A stretch of DNA of 64,000 bases from an uncultured Eubacterium sp. (GTDB lineage: Bacteria > Bacillota > Clostridia > Lachnospirales > Lachnospiraceae): NCBI GenBank assembly GCA_910589665.1, contig CAJUTR010000005.1, positions 96,865-160,864 of the forward strand. The letters run 5' to 3'. Positions 8,151-17,974 of this stretch are shown one piece after another (position 1 is the stretch's first letter; each line of letters begins with the position of its first letter). Position numbers and translations under genes: made by a program. The notes under the pieces were generated by a model, which was given only the letters and a program-made list of their open reading frames with translations, had not been told where the DNA came from and made no database searches.

Positions 8151-9512
8151 CTACTCGCCCCCTTCCACATCGGATCCCAGCTCCTGAATGATCATATCAT
8201 AGTCGATCATATCAACGAATGGTACCCCTCCAAAGAGTCCTTTCAAATACATGTTACGTGGATTATTGCTGTTCTGGATCCTTGGGTACTGATCCAAACA
8301 TCTGATTTCCTTATTCCCCTGATAATCCACATGGATCACATACACCGATTTTATATCACTACTCTCAAGCAAATACGTATTGTGTGTTGTAATGATCAAT
8401 TGTCCGGTAATATCATCCATCATCGAATCCAAGATAATCTTCAGCAAAAGATCATGAATACCGTCATCTATTTCATCATATACAACGGTAACCCCGCAGA
8501 ACGCGCCTAATAAAGCCCTGATTATCTCCACGATCCGCTGTGTCCCAGCCGATTCACGCGCAAAATCGATTGTACGTATTTTTCCTCCTATCATTTTTTT
8601 TACAAACAGCTTGTAGGTTATTATTTTATCTTCATATTTCTTCTCGTAAAAAATATCTTTTATATCAGCATATGTCTGTGTGAAAAATTCCCTGATGATA
8701 CGCTCGGAACTGTCAAGTATATATTCTTCTGAACGTTCCACCCGCCCGCTCTCTAAATTCTCTAACACATTCACAGGTTTTTTTGCAGTAATCTCAATAC
8801 CGCCAATGGGGGATTTTTTACAATGCACTGTAATCTCCCGCAGCATATCCAAAATATCAAAAACATAAGGAAGGTAGTTTTCGTCGATGTACTGTTCGTT
8901 TTTTTCTTTTCGTTCCTTAGCTAATATACTGAGAAATGTATGTTTTCCCCAAAATTTAGTTATCTCATCTATCAACTCCATTTCAACTTTTTTATGATCA
9001 AATAATTTGCTAGAAAATTGATGAGAAATTTTTCCGTCTTTCACTGATATTTCAAATAGAACTCCTCTTTGTTTCCCTGTGAAATAATATAGTTTCTCGT
9101 AAACAAAACGTTCTGCAAAATGTAGAATATAATAGCCATCGTGCCCATTCACTGAAAATCCATACTCAATACATGTTTCGTCTTCACACTCCGCCATCCG
9201 GCAGCGTTTCGCTAAACTCAGAACGCTAACATCCTCCATGATCAAATGAATCAATTTATCTGGAAACTTCTTTTGGTTCATGACTTCCCGGATTTTTTCT
9301 GTTTCCCCCAACACTCCAAACGATACGACACTTTTTATTAAGAAATCAATACTCTGAACAAAATTTGACTTACCGCTGCCATTTTCTCCATAAATAGATA
9401 CAAACTTCTTTGGACCTTTCTTTCCATTTCTAAAATCAAAAACCGCTTCATTAAATGACATAAAATTCCTCAACTTTATATATGTGAACACTTCATTCAC
9501 CTCCCTATTCAT
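8151..9512 (-). CDS. AAA15/ABC-type ATPase of OLD/RloA-like type (453 aa)
   Basis: This is a cytoplasmic ATPase of the SMC/RecF-like AAA15 group. Residues 1-55 give the start of the ATPase (IKLRNFMSFNEAVFDF, then the Walker A YGENGSGKSNF). The middle (about 110-330) is the variable insert. Residues 330-420 carry a signature-like SAGTQRIVEIIRALLG, the Walker B VVYDEIDDGIH and the switch motif LIITTHNTYLL. The protein ends in a region rich in Asp and Glu. Proteins like this are paired with TOPRIM or HNH effectors in anti-phage defence, and a TOPRIM-like gene follows immediately. I chose the start at 9512 (AGAAGGTGA upstream); a GTG at 9491 preceded by GGGAGG is also possible. The 200 bases upstream are extremely AT-rich, which fits acquired DNA. 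Confidence 0.82.
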   Translation of the reverse strand: MNREVNEVFTYIKLRNFMSFNEAVFDFRNGKKGPKKFVSIYGENGSGKSNFVQSIDFLIKSVVSFGVLGETEKIREVMNQKKFPDKLIHLIMEDVSVLSLAKRCRMAECEDETCIEYGFSVNGHDGYYILHFAERFVYEKLYYFTGKQRGVLFEISVKDGKISHQFSSKLFDHKKVEMELIDEITKFWGKHTFLSILAKERKEKNEQYIDENYLPYVFDILDMLREITVHCKKSPIGGIEITAKKPVNVLENLESGRVERSEEYILDSSERIIREFFTQTYADIKDIFYEKKYEDKIITYKLFVKKMIGGKIRTIDFARESAGTQRIVEIIRALLGAFCGVTVVYDEIDDGIHDLLLKIILDSMMDDITGQLIITTHNTYLLESSDIKSVYVIHVDYQGNKEIRCLDQYPRIQNSNNPRNMYLKGLFGGVPFVDMIDYDMIIQELGSDVEGGE

Positions 9513-9763
9513 AATTATCACCTTCTTTCTCCCTTTTGTCAACAATCTTTTCCCTTTTTGTTGCTTTTTATATCATTATTATCAACCTTTTACTATTTTA
9601 TTGATAAAACTTTAGATTTTATGATATAAAATTTATAAAAATTCTCAATAAAATTTCCTATTTGACAGCCAGTCCTCCGCGCCTTATAATTAAAATCAGA
9701 AATAAAGGAGCGCCTCCCTTTGGATCCGTGCCCCTTCACCAATCAAATAAAAAGGAGAAGATC
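9513..9763. other. AT-rich divergent intergenic region
   Basis: This roughly 250-base stretch lies between the divergent ATPase and esterase genes. Bases 9545-9660 are strikingly AT-rich with many TTTAT/ATAAA runs and must hold the promoters for both directions, but no pair of boxes stands out over the background. No open frame with a ribosome binding site is seen. Confidence 0.5.
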
Positions 9764-11929
9764 ATGAAAAAAAACATCATCCGTTTTACTGCCTGTCTTT
9801 TAGCGGCATCCATCGCTGTCAGCAGCGCTGGTATTCCGATAACAGCCGCTAAAAAAGCAACAGTAAAAACGAAAAAAGTAACGATACAGGTCGGAAAAAA
9901 GAAAACGATCTCCATCAAGAACAAAAAGAAAAAAGCAGTCTACACATTCAAATCCAAAAACGCAAAGATTGTAAAAGTCTCAAAAAAGGGAGTCATGACT
10001 GCGCGAAAAAAAGGAAAAACTAAAATTTCAGTGAAAGAAAAACTAGGGAAAAAGACGAAGCTCATAGGCACCGTAACTGTGACCGTAAAAGACGCGTCTG
10101 CGAACCAAAAGAAACCGCAGCAGACCCAGGCGGCCGCACAGACTGCCAATCCGCCAGCTGTTCAGACAGCAGCCGCCACTCCAGCAGTCCCCACAGCGCC
10201 GGCTCCCACAGATTCACCAGAACCAACCGCCGCTCCGCCGTCTCCGATCTATCCTGTGATCAAAGATACACCTGAAAAATTAAACCGTCGTTTAGACGAC
10301 GTACAATACGGGGAGCAGATTACGACAACGTATTACTCCAACACGACCGGAAAAGACCGAAACGCTATCATCATACTGCCGCCCGGTTACACCGACGAGA
10401 AAAAATATCCGGTCCTTTATCTGTTCCATGGCGGAATGGGTGACGAAAACGACTGGACAGGCGGCGGCATCCGCTACATGATCGGAAATATGATCGCGGA
10501 TGGCGAGGCCGAAGAAATGATCGTCGTTCTCCCGAACTGCCGTTGCCGCGAAGATGACTCTGCCGCAAACGCAGATGGATTTGCCGCTGGCCACGTACAA
10601 TCCTTCGACAATTTCCTCCATGATTTCCGGGACAATCTCATGCCGTTTATGGAGAAAAATTATTCCGTCGCAACTGGGCGCGAAAATACAGCCGTTGCTG
10701 GCTTATCAATGGGCGGGCGCGTTTCGCTGAACATCGGCATCACACTGGCTGACCGCGTCGGCTATACTGGCGCTTTCAGTCCGGCGTACGGGATTTTCCC
10801 ATATTCCGCAAACGGACTTACCGAAGAGGGGCTGTTCACCGAAGAGACATTCACTCTGCCGGAAGAATACAATAACCGCACATTCCTGATGATCAACACA
10901 GGAAACCAGGACAACATGGTAAAGGAAGAACCAAACCGGTATCACCAGGCGCTGGAAAAGAACGGCGTCCACCACACGTACTTTACATTGGACGGCAGTC
11001 ATGACTGGCCGGTATGGCGAAATGGATTTTATAACTTCACACGATACTTATTCCACACGCCATCACAGGACACTTCTTCCGGTTCAGACGGCACAACGGA
11101 TCCAAATGCGCCGATCGAACTCAAGGAGATCGTTTCCGATGTACCTACGACATTTGACCGTTCGCAAAATGATGTCACCTATGGAGAAGTAGAAAAAATC
11201 GAGTATTACTCCACGACGACCGGCAAAAAGAGAAAGGCAAACATCATCCTGCCAGCTGATTATACCACGGAAAAACGCTATCCCGTATTATATCTGCTGC
11301 ACGGGATCAGCGGAGATGAAAACGAGTGGCTCGATCAGGGACGGCCGAAGTACATCATCGGCAACCTTACCGCACAGGGACTCGCAAAAGAAATGATCGT
11401 GGTCATCCCGAACTGCCGCGCCCGTGCAAATGATCAGGCAACGGGTGAATTCTCCCTCGACCACTATGCGGCATTTGATAATTTCATCAATGATTTACGC
11501 GTCAATCTGATGCCATACGTAAAAGAGAACTACTCCATCGCGGAAGGACGGAAAAATACAGCGATCGCCGGCTTATCGATGGGCGCCCGGGAATCGCTGA
11601 ACATCGGCCTGCATATGCCGGAAACATTCGGCTACATCGCGGCATTCAGCTGCGGATACGGCGTATTCGCCTACTCTGCGAACGGCGTTTCCGAACCGGG
11701 GCTTTTTACTGAAGAGACATTCCGCCTGCCGGATGCTTACAAAGATAATACATTACTTATGCTCAATAACGGAATTTCCGAAGGCGGCGAAAACGCCATC
11801 GGCGGTACGTGCCACAAAGCACTGGAAAAAAACGGCATTCCGCATATCTTCTACGTAACAGAGGGCGGACATGATTTTAAAGTGTGGAAGCACGGGTTAT
11901 ATAATTTCGCATTACAGATCTTCCACTAG
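9764..11929 (+). CDS. Secreted protein with two tandem esterase domains (721 aa)
   Basis: This is an exported carbohydrate esterase-like protein. A signal peptide (MKKNIIRFTACLLAASIAVS...) is followed by a very Lys-rich BIG2-like immunoglobulin fold (residues 30-110), a Pro/Ala/Thr linker (115-170), and two homologous alpha/beta-hydrolase domains of the esterase D/feruloyl esterase (CE1-like) type. Domain 1 (about 180-440) has YPVLYLFHGG and the nucleophile elbow AGLSMGGR. Domain 2 (about 465-721) has YPVLYLLHGISGDENEW and AGLSMGAR. Each ends with a GGHD/GSHD-type catalytic His (DGSHDW; EGGHDF). Both domains therefore look active. They probably remove feruloyl or acetyl groups from plant xylan at the cell surface. 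The start at 9764 follows AAGGAG. The gene is monocistronic; the group II intron begins 20 bases beyond its stop on the other strand. Confidence 0.9.
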   Translation: MKKNIIRFTACLLAASIAVSSAGIPITAAKKATVKTKKVTIQVGKKKTISIKNKKKKAVYTFKSKNAKIVKVSKKGVMTARKKGKTKISVKEKLGKKTKLIGTVTVTVKDASANQKKPQQTQAAAQTANPPAVQTAAATPAVPTAPAPTDSPEPTAAPPSPIYPVIKDTPEKLNRRLDDVQYGEQITTTYYSNTTGKDRNAIIILPPGYTDEKKYPVLYLFHGGMGDENDWTGGGIRYMIGNMIADGEAEEMIVVLPNCRCREDDSAANADGFAAGHVQSFDNFLHDFRDNLMPFMEKNYSVATGRENTAVAGLSMGGRVSLNIGITLADRVGYTGAFSPAYGIFPYSANGLTEEGLFTEETFTLPEEYNNRTFLMINTGNQDNMVKEEPNRYHQALEKNGVHHTYFTLDGSHDWPVWRNGFYNFTRYLFHTPSQDTSSGSDGTTDPNAPIELKEIVSDVPTTFDRSQNDVTYGEVEKIEYYSTTTGKKRKANIILPADYTTEKRYPVLYLLHGISGDENEWLDQGRPKYIIGNLTAQGLAKEMIVVIPNCRARANDQATGEFSLDHYAAFDNFINDLRVNLMPYVKENYSIAEGRKNTAIAGLSMGARESLNIGLHMPETFGYIAAFSCGYGVFAYSANGVSEPGLFTEETFRLPDAYKDNTLLMLNNGISEGGENAIGGTCHKALEKNGIPHIFYVTEGGHDFKVWKHGLYNFALQIFH

Positions 11930-11949
11930 ATCCGAAAGACGAGCTTTCA

Positions 11950-13862
11950 ATCGAGTAGGAGGCGGTGACTAGCCGCCGTCCTCTCACACCACCGTGCGTA
12001 CAGTTCGGTACACGGCGGTTTCAATAGTTGACGTGCACTGACTGATAGGCGGTGGCTAGGTCATAAAAGCCACTGTTTATCAGTCTTTCTTTTGTCATTG
12101 CCATATTTACGGCAACTGTATGTGTTGTAAACCAATATCCCCGGCGGCTGTTTCCAGCCTGCCACGCCAAGTCCTTCGGCACTCCCATCCTGATTAGGTT
12201 TCGCACTTTCGTCTTTGGCTTCTTCCATTGTTTCCATATACACATACGGATTCTGTGACAGAGCCATCCATTGATGTCTTCTATGTTGTTCTTCATGCTT
12301 GCTATTCCGTAGTAGTTCAGCCATCCTCTTGCATACACTTTGATTTTCTCAAGGCTCGGCTTTATGCTCTGTACTCTCCTTCGGGAAGATAGGATTTTCA
12401 GCTTTTTCTTAAACTTCTTCCATGACTTTGGATGAACCCGGACATAAATGCCGCTTCCGTTCCTTCCCAATGCAAAGCCAAGAAACTTAAAATTTCGGAT
12501 TGCAAACACGCTGACTGTGCGGCTTTTCTCCCGGTTGACCGTTAATTTCAGCTTCTCCTCAAGGTACTTTGTACTGCTCTCCAAAAGTCTTTCCGATGCC
12601 CGTTTACTCTTTGCAAGAAGCACTATGTCATCTGCATACCGGATGCACGGGACGCCTCTCTTTAGAAACTCCTGGTCGAACTCATTGAGATAGATATTCG
12701 CAAGCAGTGGTGATAGGTTTCCCCCTTGCGGCGACCCTTCTTTTGTGTCAATGACCACCCCGTTTTCCATGACTTCACTTTTCAGATAGCGTTTAATCAG
12801 CTGCACTACCCTCTCATCCTTTACATTCTTCCGAAGAAGGTTGATAAGTATTTCGTGGTTGAGTGTGTCAAAGTATTTCGATAAGTCCAGAACCGCCGCA
12901 AACGTATAGCCCTGTCCTGCATACTCTTTCACTTTCAGTATCGCTTCTTTCGCGCTTCTGTTCGGGCGGTAGCTAAAACTGCCGTCCGCAAACAATGGCT
13001 CATAGATTGGCACTAACTGTTGCGTTATTGCCTGTTGGAGTGTTCGGTCTATCACGGTCGGTATCCCAAGCTTCCGCACACCACCATCCTGTTTCGGAAT
13101 CGTGGCATGTCTCACCGGAGACGGGGTGTACTTCCCCCTGTAAATGCGGTCGGTCATCTCCTGTTGATGCTCCTTTAGGTACGGGAGCGCTCCCTCGACA
13201 GTCATCCCGTCGATTCCCGGTGCCCCTTTGCTTGCCTTCACTCTCTTATATGCTCTGTTGAAGTTATCCTTATGCAGTATCGTTTCCAAGAGTTTCGGCT
13301 GTGCACTGTCTCTTTCTTTCCATATCCGATTGAATGACCTTGACGCTTCCGCATACCCTTCGTGTTCCGCACTATCTCTTTGCGAACAGCCTTTGTTTTC
13401 CAAGTTTTCTGTCATATCCAGTCATTCCTCCTTTCCCGGTTATACTCAAGACTCCTACTGATTCGGTCCTTCATGAAAAAAATCTTCACTACTATGACCT
13501 CTGCTGACTTCTGTGCGTTCAGCACTACTTTGGGTAGTGGTTACCTCTTTCAAGGCATACCGCACAGACCTCCCCGGGTACCACACGTTTCTTTCTCTCC
13601 ATCCATCTGCCTCATTTATCATGCATGATTCCGTGTAGTTATTGGGCTTCAACTTGTTTAGCAGCCTTACCCTCATACATAACCTCATATGAGATTTCTG
13701 TTCGTCAGACCAGAGATTTGCCCGTGAGTTAGTCTATTCCTCACATCCAGCTTCCTTCAGATTCCGCCTCACGATGGACACCCTTGCCTTCGGCTATATC
13801 CTTCCCACTACCGGGCGGATTCGGGACTTGCACCCGTTAGAAACGTGCGCCGCCGGGCGCAC
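11950..13862 (-). mobile_element. Complete group II intron with LtrA-type maturase (1.9 kb)
   Basis: On the minus strand the 5' boundary at 13862 reads GTGCGCCCGGCGGCGCAC and is followed by GGGTGCAAGTCCCGAA, the hallmark 5' end of bacterial group II introns. The maturase gene lies in domain IV. At the 3' end a domain V hairpin (ACCGCCGTG...CACGGTGGT, around 11990-12025) and a domain VI hairpin (GGCGG...CCGCC) lead to the terminal ACTCGAT at 11950. The element is 1913 bases long and looks intact. It sits immediately downstream of the rho-independent terminator of the GH97 gene, inserted after TTGTTTTA. This is the target choice described for terminator-homing (class C-like) introns. Confidence 0.9.
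12021..13415 (-). CDS. ltrA: Group II intron reverse transcriptase/maturase (464 aa)
   Basis: This multifunctional intron-encoded protein binds the intron RNA, helps it splice and reverse-transcribes it into new DNA sites. The reverse transcriptase core spans residues about 75-310. It includes KGAPGIDGMTVEG, RKLGIPTVIDRTLQQAI, FSYRPNRSAKEAI, the QGGNLSPLLANIYL block and the catalytic CIRYADDIVLL. Domain X (maturase) follows with the typical LNYYGIASMKNNI segment of the GIIM region. No HNH endonuclease domain is present, so mobility would use pre-existing DNA ends or replication forks. Length and motifs are complete, with no frameshift. It is preceded by AAAGGAGG. The open frame lies wholly inside the intron. 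Confidence 0.97.
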   Translation of the reverse strand: MTENLENKGCSQRDSAEHEGYAEASRSFNRIWKERDSAQPKLLETILHKDNFNRAYKRVKASKGAPGIDGMTVEGALPYLKEHQQEMTDRIYRGKYTPSPVRHATIPKQDGGVRKLGIPTVIDRTLQQAITQQLVPIYEPLFADGSFSYRPNRSAKEAILKVKEYAGQGYTFAAVLDLSKYFDTLNHEILINLLRKNVKDERVVQLIKRYLKSEVMENGVVIDTKEGSPQGGNLSPLLANIYLNEFDQEFLKRGVPCIRYADDIVLLAKSKRASERLLESSTKYLEEKLKLTVNREKSRTVSVFAIRNFKFLGFALGRNGSGIYVRVHPKSWKKFKKKLKILSSRRRVQSIKPSLEKIKVYARGWLNYYGIASMKNNIEDINGWLCHRIRMCIWKQWKKPKTKVRNLIRMGVPKDLAWQAGNSRRGYWFTTHTVAVNMAMTKERLINSGFYDLATAYQSVHVNY

Positions 13863-13903
13863 TAAAACAAGACTGCCGGGAAACCTCATGTTTCCCGGCA
13901 GTC
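13863..13903 (-). terminator. Rho-independent terminator of the GH97 gene, intron target
   Basis: A 14-bp perfect stem (GACTGCCGGGAAAC / GTTTCCCGGCAGTC) with a five-base loop is followed on the minus strand by TTGTTTTA. It lies 55 bases after the GH97 stop codon. The group II intron begins at the very next base (13862). Confidence 0.9.
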
Positions 13904-13957
13904 TTTGTTCAGTTCTATCATCAATACATGGTTTTCTTTATCTCTTCTGCACTGGAA

Positions 13958-16900
13958 CTATTTTACCTTTATTTTCACCGTCTTGCTCCATGCACCGTAT
14001 AATTTCTTTGAACCACTCTTATTGAATGCCCGAAGACGTACATAATACGTTTTCTTTGACTTCAATTTCTTAATGGTCACCGAAGAGGAAGAAGCTTTCA
14101 ATACTTTTTTCTTCGCCTTCTTAAACTTTTTGCTCGTGCTGTAACTTAACTGGTAACCGCTTACCTTGGACAGCTTCTTAAACTTGATCACCATACTGCC
14201 CTTCTTTTTACTCTTCACCGAAGAAATCGCTGCCTTTTTCGGCTTGGATACTTTCACATCCGTTGTTGCCTGCGAATCCCGCGGCGCATTTGTCGGTACA
14301 GATGGAGCAGCCGTCGCCGGTGTTCCTCCTGGATTCGTGCCCGGCCCCGGAGCCGGCTCATTTGAACGGATCTGATACTGTTTCGTTACCTTTCCACCAA
14401 ATTCTCCGATACCGATCACAGTCACTGTCGCCATCCCCGCTTTTACGCAGTTGGAATAGTAAACATCATAATCCGTTCCCGCTTTCAGCGTTTCTCCTTT
14501 TCTTGTGACTGTTACGGACGGTGTATGTCTCTGCCCGTTATAATCATATTCCTGCTGTCCTAAAACGACCTCCGCATCTGCGATGTCAGACTTTGAAACA
14601 GCGATGCGGTCGATTCCCGGCGCTGCCGCCGTATCGTTATAGAGGCAGATCGTATTCTCCCCTGCTTTCAGGTTCACGGTTACGGATTTGGATGCTACCG
14701 CATTTCCATCCCGCAGTACGCCGACCAGATCCGCCATCTCGACAGGTTCTTCGTCATTTACCTTAACGTACAGGGTACGTGCTCCGGCAGATACGATATA
14801 AACCTTCAACTCGTGTTCTCCAGCTTCCTTTACCTTCACCTTTTCAAACGTAATGTTCTTTCCAGCTCTTCCCACGTTGTCGACGAATTGTTTGCCGGAC
14901 ACATAATCTGTCGTCTTGATCGTTGTTCCGTCGCCCAGTACGGCATCCTCTGCCTCATAATAGTCGTAATTATCGTAAATGGTCGCACCGATCGGATCAT
15001 TTTTACTTAATTTGATCCCACATCCGCCTGAAGCCTTCAGCGGAAGTTCAAGAACGTCTTTCGAAGTCACCTCGCGGGTTTCCGTTTTGATGCCTGTTCC
15101 CGACTCATCATCCGTATAAATGTAGGCGTAATAGAATTCATCCGCATCAAGGAAATCGAGCGGGACCTTATACGTCTGCTCCTCTTTAGTCATCGCGCCC
15201 ACATACCAGTTTTCGCCCGATCTTCTCGCACGCACGACCGATTCCCCTGGATAACCGGCCAGTAACTTACTCTCATCCCATGTACTCGGGATATCCGTAA
15301 ACAGGGAAGAACCTGCGTATCCCTGATATACATAAGCAGAGTGCGCAAGCGTCTGGATGGCAGATTCATAGACGATCGGCATCGCGAGCATGAACCCATC
15401 TGTCGCTGATACATTTCGGCAGCTCATTCCCACCGGCGTAAATTCCATCGAACCGATGACATTCCTTGCGTACGGCAGCGTCAATAGCGACTGCACCGGA
15501 GAACCACTTCCCCATTTGAAGTACTCGGATCCCATCACGGCCTCGCTCGAGAGGATATTCGGGAATGTCCGGTTCTCTCCGTTTGGATCCGTACATCCGT
15601 GGTAATTCAAAATCAGTTTATGTTTCGCGGCGATCGAGGCCAGATCGTACATGACCTTCATCGCAAACTGGCTGTCACTGTTCAGGTAGTCGACTTTTAC
15701 GCCTTTGACGCCCATCTTCTCACACCAGGCAAACTGCTCCTCGATCGTTTCCGTATTGTCCAGATCAAAAATATGTTTCTGATCAAACTTGTTCACACCA
15801 TACCAAAGAATCAGGTCGACTCCCTTTGGCTCGGCATACGCGACAAGTTCTTTTATCTTCGCTTCATAATCACTCCAAAGTTCCCATCCAAAATCCACCA
15901 GGCAGTACCGCTGCCCTGTTTCCTTTGCGTAATCGATATAATCAAACATCGTATCAAAGTCGATCGCATCTGACGATGTAGACCACCAGGACCAGGAAGA
16001 AGTGCCCGGTTTCACCCAGCTGAAATCCCCTTCCGCCGGCGGGTTCAGATCCGACACAAGAGAACTGTTTACGACACCTTCCAGATCATCAGACAGGATC
16101 GCCAGTCTCCACGGCGTATGGAACACATCAGTCATGGACACACTCGCAATCTGCCCATAAGAAGCAGAATACGTTTGTCCATTTAAAGAATCATCTTCTT
16201 CCTGTTTGAGATAACCGCCAAACTTCACCTGAAACGCCTTATTTCCTGCTTTCGTCTCAAAAACAGATGCGCAGTACGGCTCCTTCTCGTTGTAGACATT
16301 TGCCTCTGCCAAAAGCAGCCACGAATCCCCGTCCGCCGTTGGGATCTTGCCGAGTATCGGCGTTGCAAAGCTGCTGCTCAGACTCTTCATCTTGCTCATC
16401 TGCCGCGCCGTATACGTGCTGGCCTCGTATGTCGCACTCGTTCCCATCGTCCAAACCGTACCGGAATCTGGAAGAACAAAGGAACTGTTTTCAGCGGTGA
16501 TTTCCGTCACCTCATCACTGCTTCCTGTATCCCCATCTACTTCATAACGATAGCCGATTCCGTCATCAAACACGCGGAAGATCATCGTAATCTTGCTATC
16601 GCCCTTCGTCATCGTAAAAGAAGTTTGTGCGTATTGTTTGGAAACATGGTTCGAACTTCCCTGCACCCAGTCATACTCCTCTTTTCCCTCGGTCTTTTGT
16701 ACCATTGACTCATCAAACGCAAGCCCCTGTGACAAATCCTCCGCCTTTGTCACGAGACCGATCGGAGAACACTGGATCATAACCGTGCCATTGCGGTATG
16801 CGGAATAATAATACCGGTCAGAGGCATCTTTCCAAATACGCAGCGTGATACTATTATCCTTAGACACCGTCTTTAAAGCTTCGATCTCGGTCAATCCTTC

Positions 16901-17788
16901 CGAACCGTCGTCATCTGATACTTCCGATGATACCGGTGGTTTCTCCTGCTGCGTCGTATCCAGTCCATACCCTTGTGCGATCTCTTTTACCTGTACCGCA
17001 GTAAGCGCCGTCTTATACACGCTCACATCATCCAGGCTGACCGCGCAGTCATTATCACTCCAGGTCGAACACGTCTTCCCGAGCGCATGATTGACAAGGC
17101 TTCCGAGATTATCCAGTCTCTCTTTCAATACATTGGCACTCCCGGAACCACAGTTTGATTCTGTGAGCACTCCGTTTTTATAAAATTTTACATCCTGATT
17201 CGATACTGTAACCGTGATCAGGTTCCAGATCCCCTTCTCCGGCTCTTCATTGAAAATCTGCTTATAATCGGAACCGCTGTCAAAGATCAGGTTCCATACA
17301 CTATCGCTCGCAAACGGCGCAAAGGCAAATTCCTGTCCGTTCGCGGAATCGGCCGAACTAAACAGCCTCGAATAACTCGAAACATCTGACGCCGCCTTCA
17401 TCCAAAACGACCACGTCACCCCCGTCTGCGAACTGATCCCGTCATACAGTTCCTTCGGCAGTTCGGCATACGAAGACCCCTTCGCGCCGCCAGACAGCGT
17501 AAGAACATGGTTATCTGCACCTGAATATGTCTTATCCGCGATCTTCAACTGCTCCTGCTGTATTTTCGCCGTTCCTTTTAATGAAGCAGCTCCTCCTGAT
17601 ACGGTCCCGCTATTGGCAGCCTCCGTACCCGTGGCATCTTCAAACGTCCATTTATATGCCGCTTCTAGAATCGAAGCCGCTTTCACAGAAATTTCCCCGC
17701 CACCTGGGAGCACTTCTCCCGCAGAAACCGTAAGCGCAAGCGCGAGCGCCGCTGCGAGAACTTTTTTCCCTAACCTCCGTTTCAACAT
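13958..17788 (-). CDS. Secreted multidomain GH97 alpha-glycosidase (1276 aa)
   Basis: This is an exported glycoside hydrolase of family 97, a family of alpha-glucosidases and alpha-galactosidases. After a signal peptide (GKKVLAAALALALTVSAG) comes a LamG/concanavalin-like domain (about residues 40-260) and then the GH97 N-terminal beta-sandwich (about 285-540, starting near DNSITLRIWKDASDRYYYSA). The catalytic barrel (about 560-830) carries YCLVDFGWE, GVKGVKVDYLNSDSQ and LNYHGCTDPNGENRTFPNIL. The GH97 C-terminal domain follows, then a CBM6/35-like carbohydrate-binding module (about 985-1090, YEAEDAVLGDG...), a Pro-rich linker and a Lys-rich fibronectin III-like domain. The start at 17788 has GAGGAGGAAGG upstream; the longer reading from 17914 has no site and would lack a clean signal peptide. 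A divergent AraC gene is the likely regulator. Which alpha-linkage it cuts is uncertain. Confidence 0.92.
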   Translation of the reverse strand: MLKRRLGKKVLAAALALALTVSAGEVLPGGGEISVKAASILEAAYKWTFEDATGTEAANSGTVSGGAASLKGTAKIQQEQLKIADKTYSGADNHVLTLSGGAKGSSYAELPKELYDGISSQTGVTWSFWMKAASDVSSYSRLFSSADSANGQEFAFAPFASDSVWNLIFDSGSDYKQIFNEEPEKGIWNLITVTVSNQDVKFYKNGVLTESNCGSGSANVLKERLDNLGSLVNHALGKTCSTWSDNDCAVSLDDVSVYKTALTAVQVKEIAQGYGLDTTQQEKPPVSSEVSDDDGSEGLTEIEALKTVSKDNSITLRIWKDASDRYYYSAYRNGTVMIQCSPIGLVTKAEDLSQGLAFDESMVQKTEGKEEYDWVQGSSNHVSKQYAQTSFTMTKGDSKITMIFRVFDDGIGYRYEVDGDTGSSDEVTEITAENSSFVLPDSGTVWTMGTSATYEASTYTARQMSKMKSLSSSFATPILGKIPTADGDSWLLLAEANVYNEKEPYCASVFETKAGNKAFQVKFGGYLKQEEDDSLNGQTYSASYGQIASVSMTDVFHTPWRLAILSDDLEGVVNSSLVSDLNPPAEGDFSWVKPGTSSWSWWSTSSDAIDFDTMFDYIDYAKETGQRYCLVDFGWELWSDYEAKIKELVAYAEPKGVDLILWYGVNKFDQKHIFDLDNTETIEEQFAWCEKMGVKGVKVDYLNSDSQFAMKVMYDLASIAAKHKLILNYHGCTDPNGENRTFPNILSSEAVMGSEYFKWGSGSPVQSLLTLPYARNVIGSMEFTPVGMSCRNVSATDGFMLAMPIVYESAIQTLAHSAYVYQGYAGSSLFTDIPSTWDESKLLAGYPGESVVRARRSGENWYVGAMTKEEQTYKVPLDFLDADEFYYAYIYTDDESGTGIKTETREVTSKDVLELPLKASGGCGIKLSKNDPIGATIYDNYDYYEAEDAVLGDGTTIKTTDYVSGKQFVDNVGRAGKNITFEKVKVKEAGEHELKVYIVSAGARTLYVKVNDEEPVEMADLVGVLRDGNAVASKSVTVNLKAGENTICLYNDTAAAPGIDRIAVSKSDIADAEVVLGQQEYDYNGQRHTPSVTVTRKGETLKAGTDYDVYYSNCVKAGMATVTVIGIGEFGGKVTKQYQIRSNEPAPGPGTNPGGTPATAAPSVPTNAPRDSQATTDVKVSKPKKAAISSVKSKKKGSMVIKFKKLSKVSGYQLSYSTSKKFKKAKKKVLKASSSSVTIKKLKSKKTYYVRLRAFNKSGSKKLYGAWSKTVKIKVK

Positions 17789-17974
17789 GATCCTTCCTCC
17801 TCGTATAATTGATAACATAATTCTAACAAAAGGCGGCGTAAAAGGAAATGGTTTTTTCGGTACAACACATGTAAAAATGTAAACTATTCCTTTGAAATGC
17901 CTTGAATTTCCCATATTCTTTCATTATAATGATGTTGGGGTAAACAAGATAAGACTTAAAACGGGGGGATCCAT

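Noticed and set aside
12021..13415. Reverse transcriptase considered as retron or diversity-generating element
   Set aside because: Group II intron ends and domain V flank it and the maturase domain is present; no template repeat or variable-repeat target was seen.
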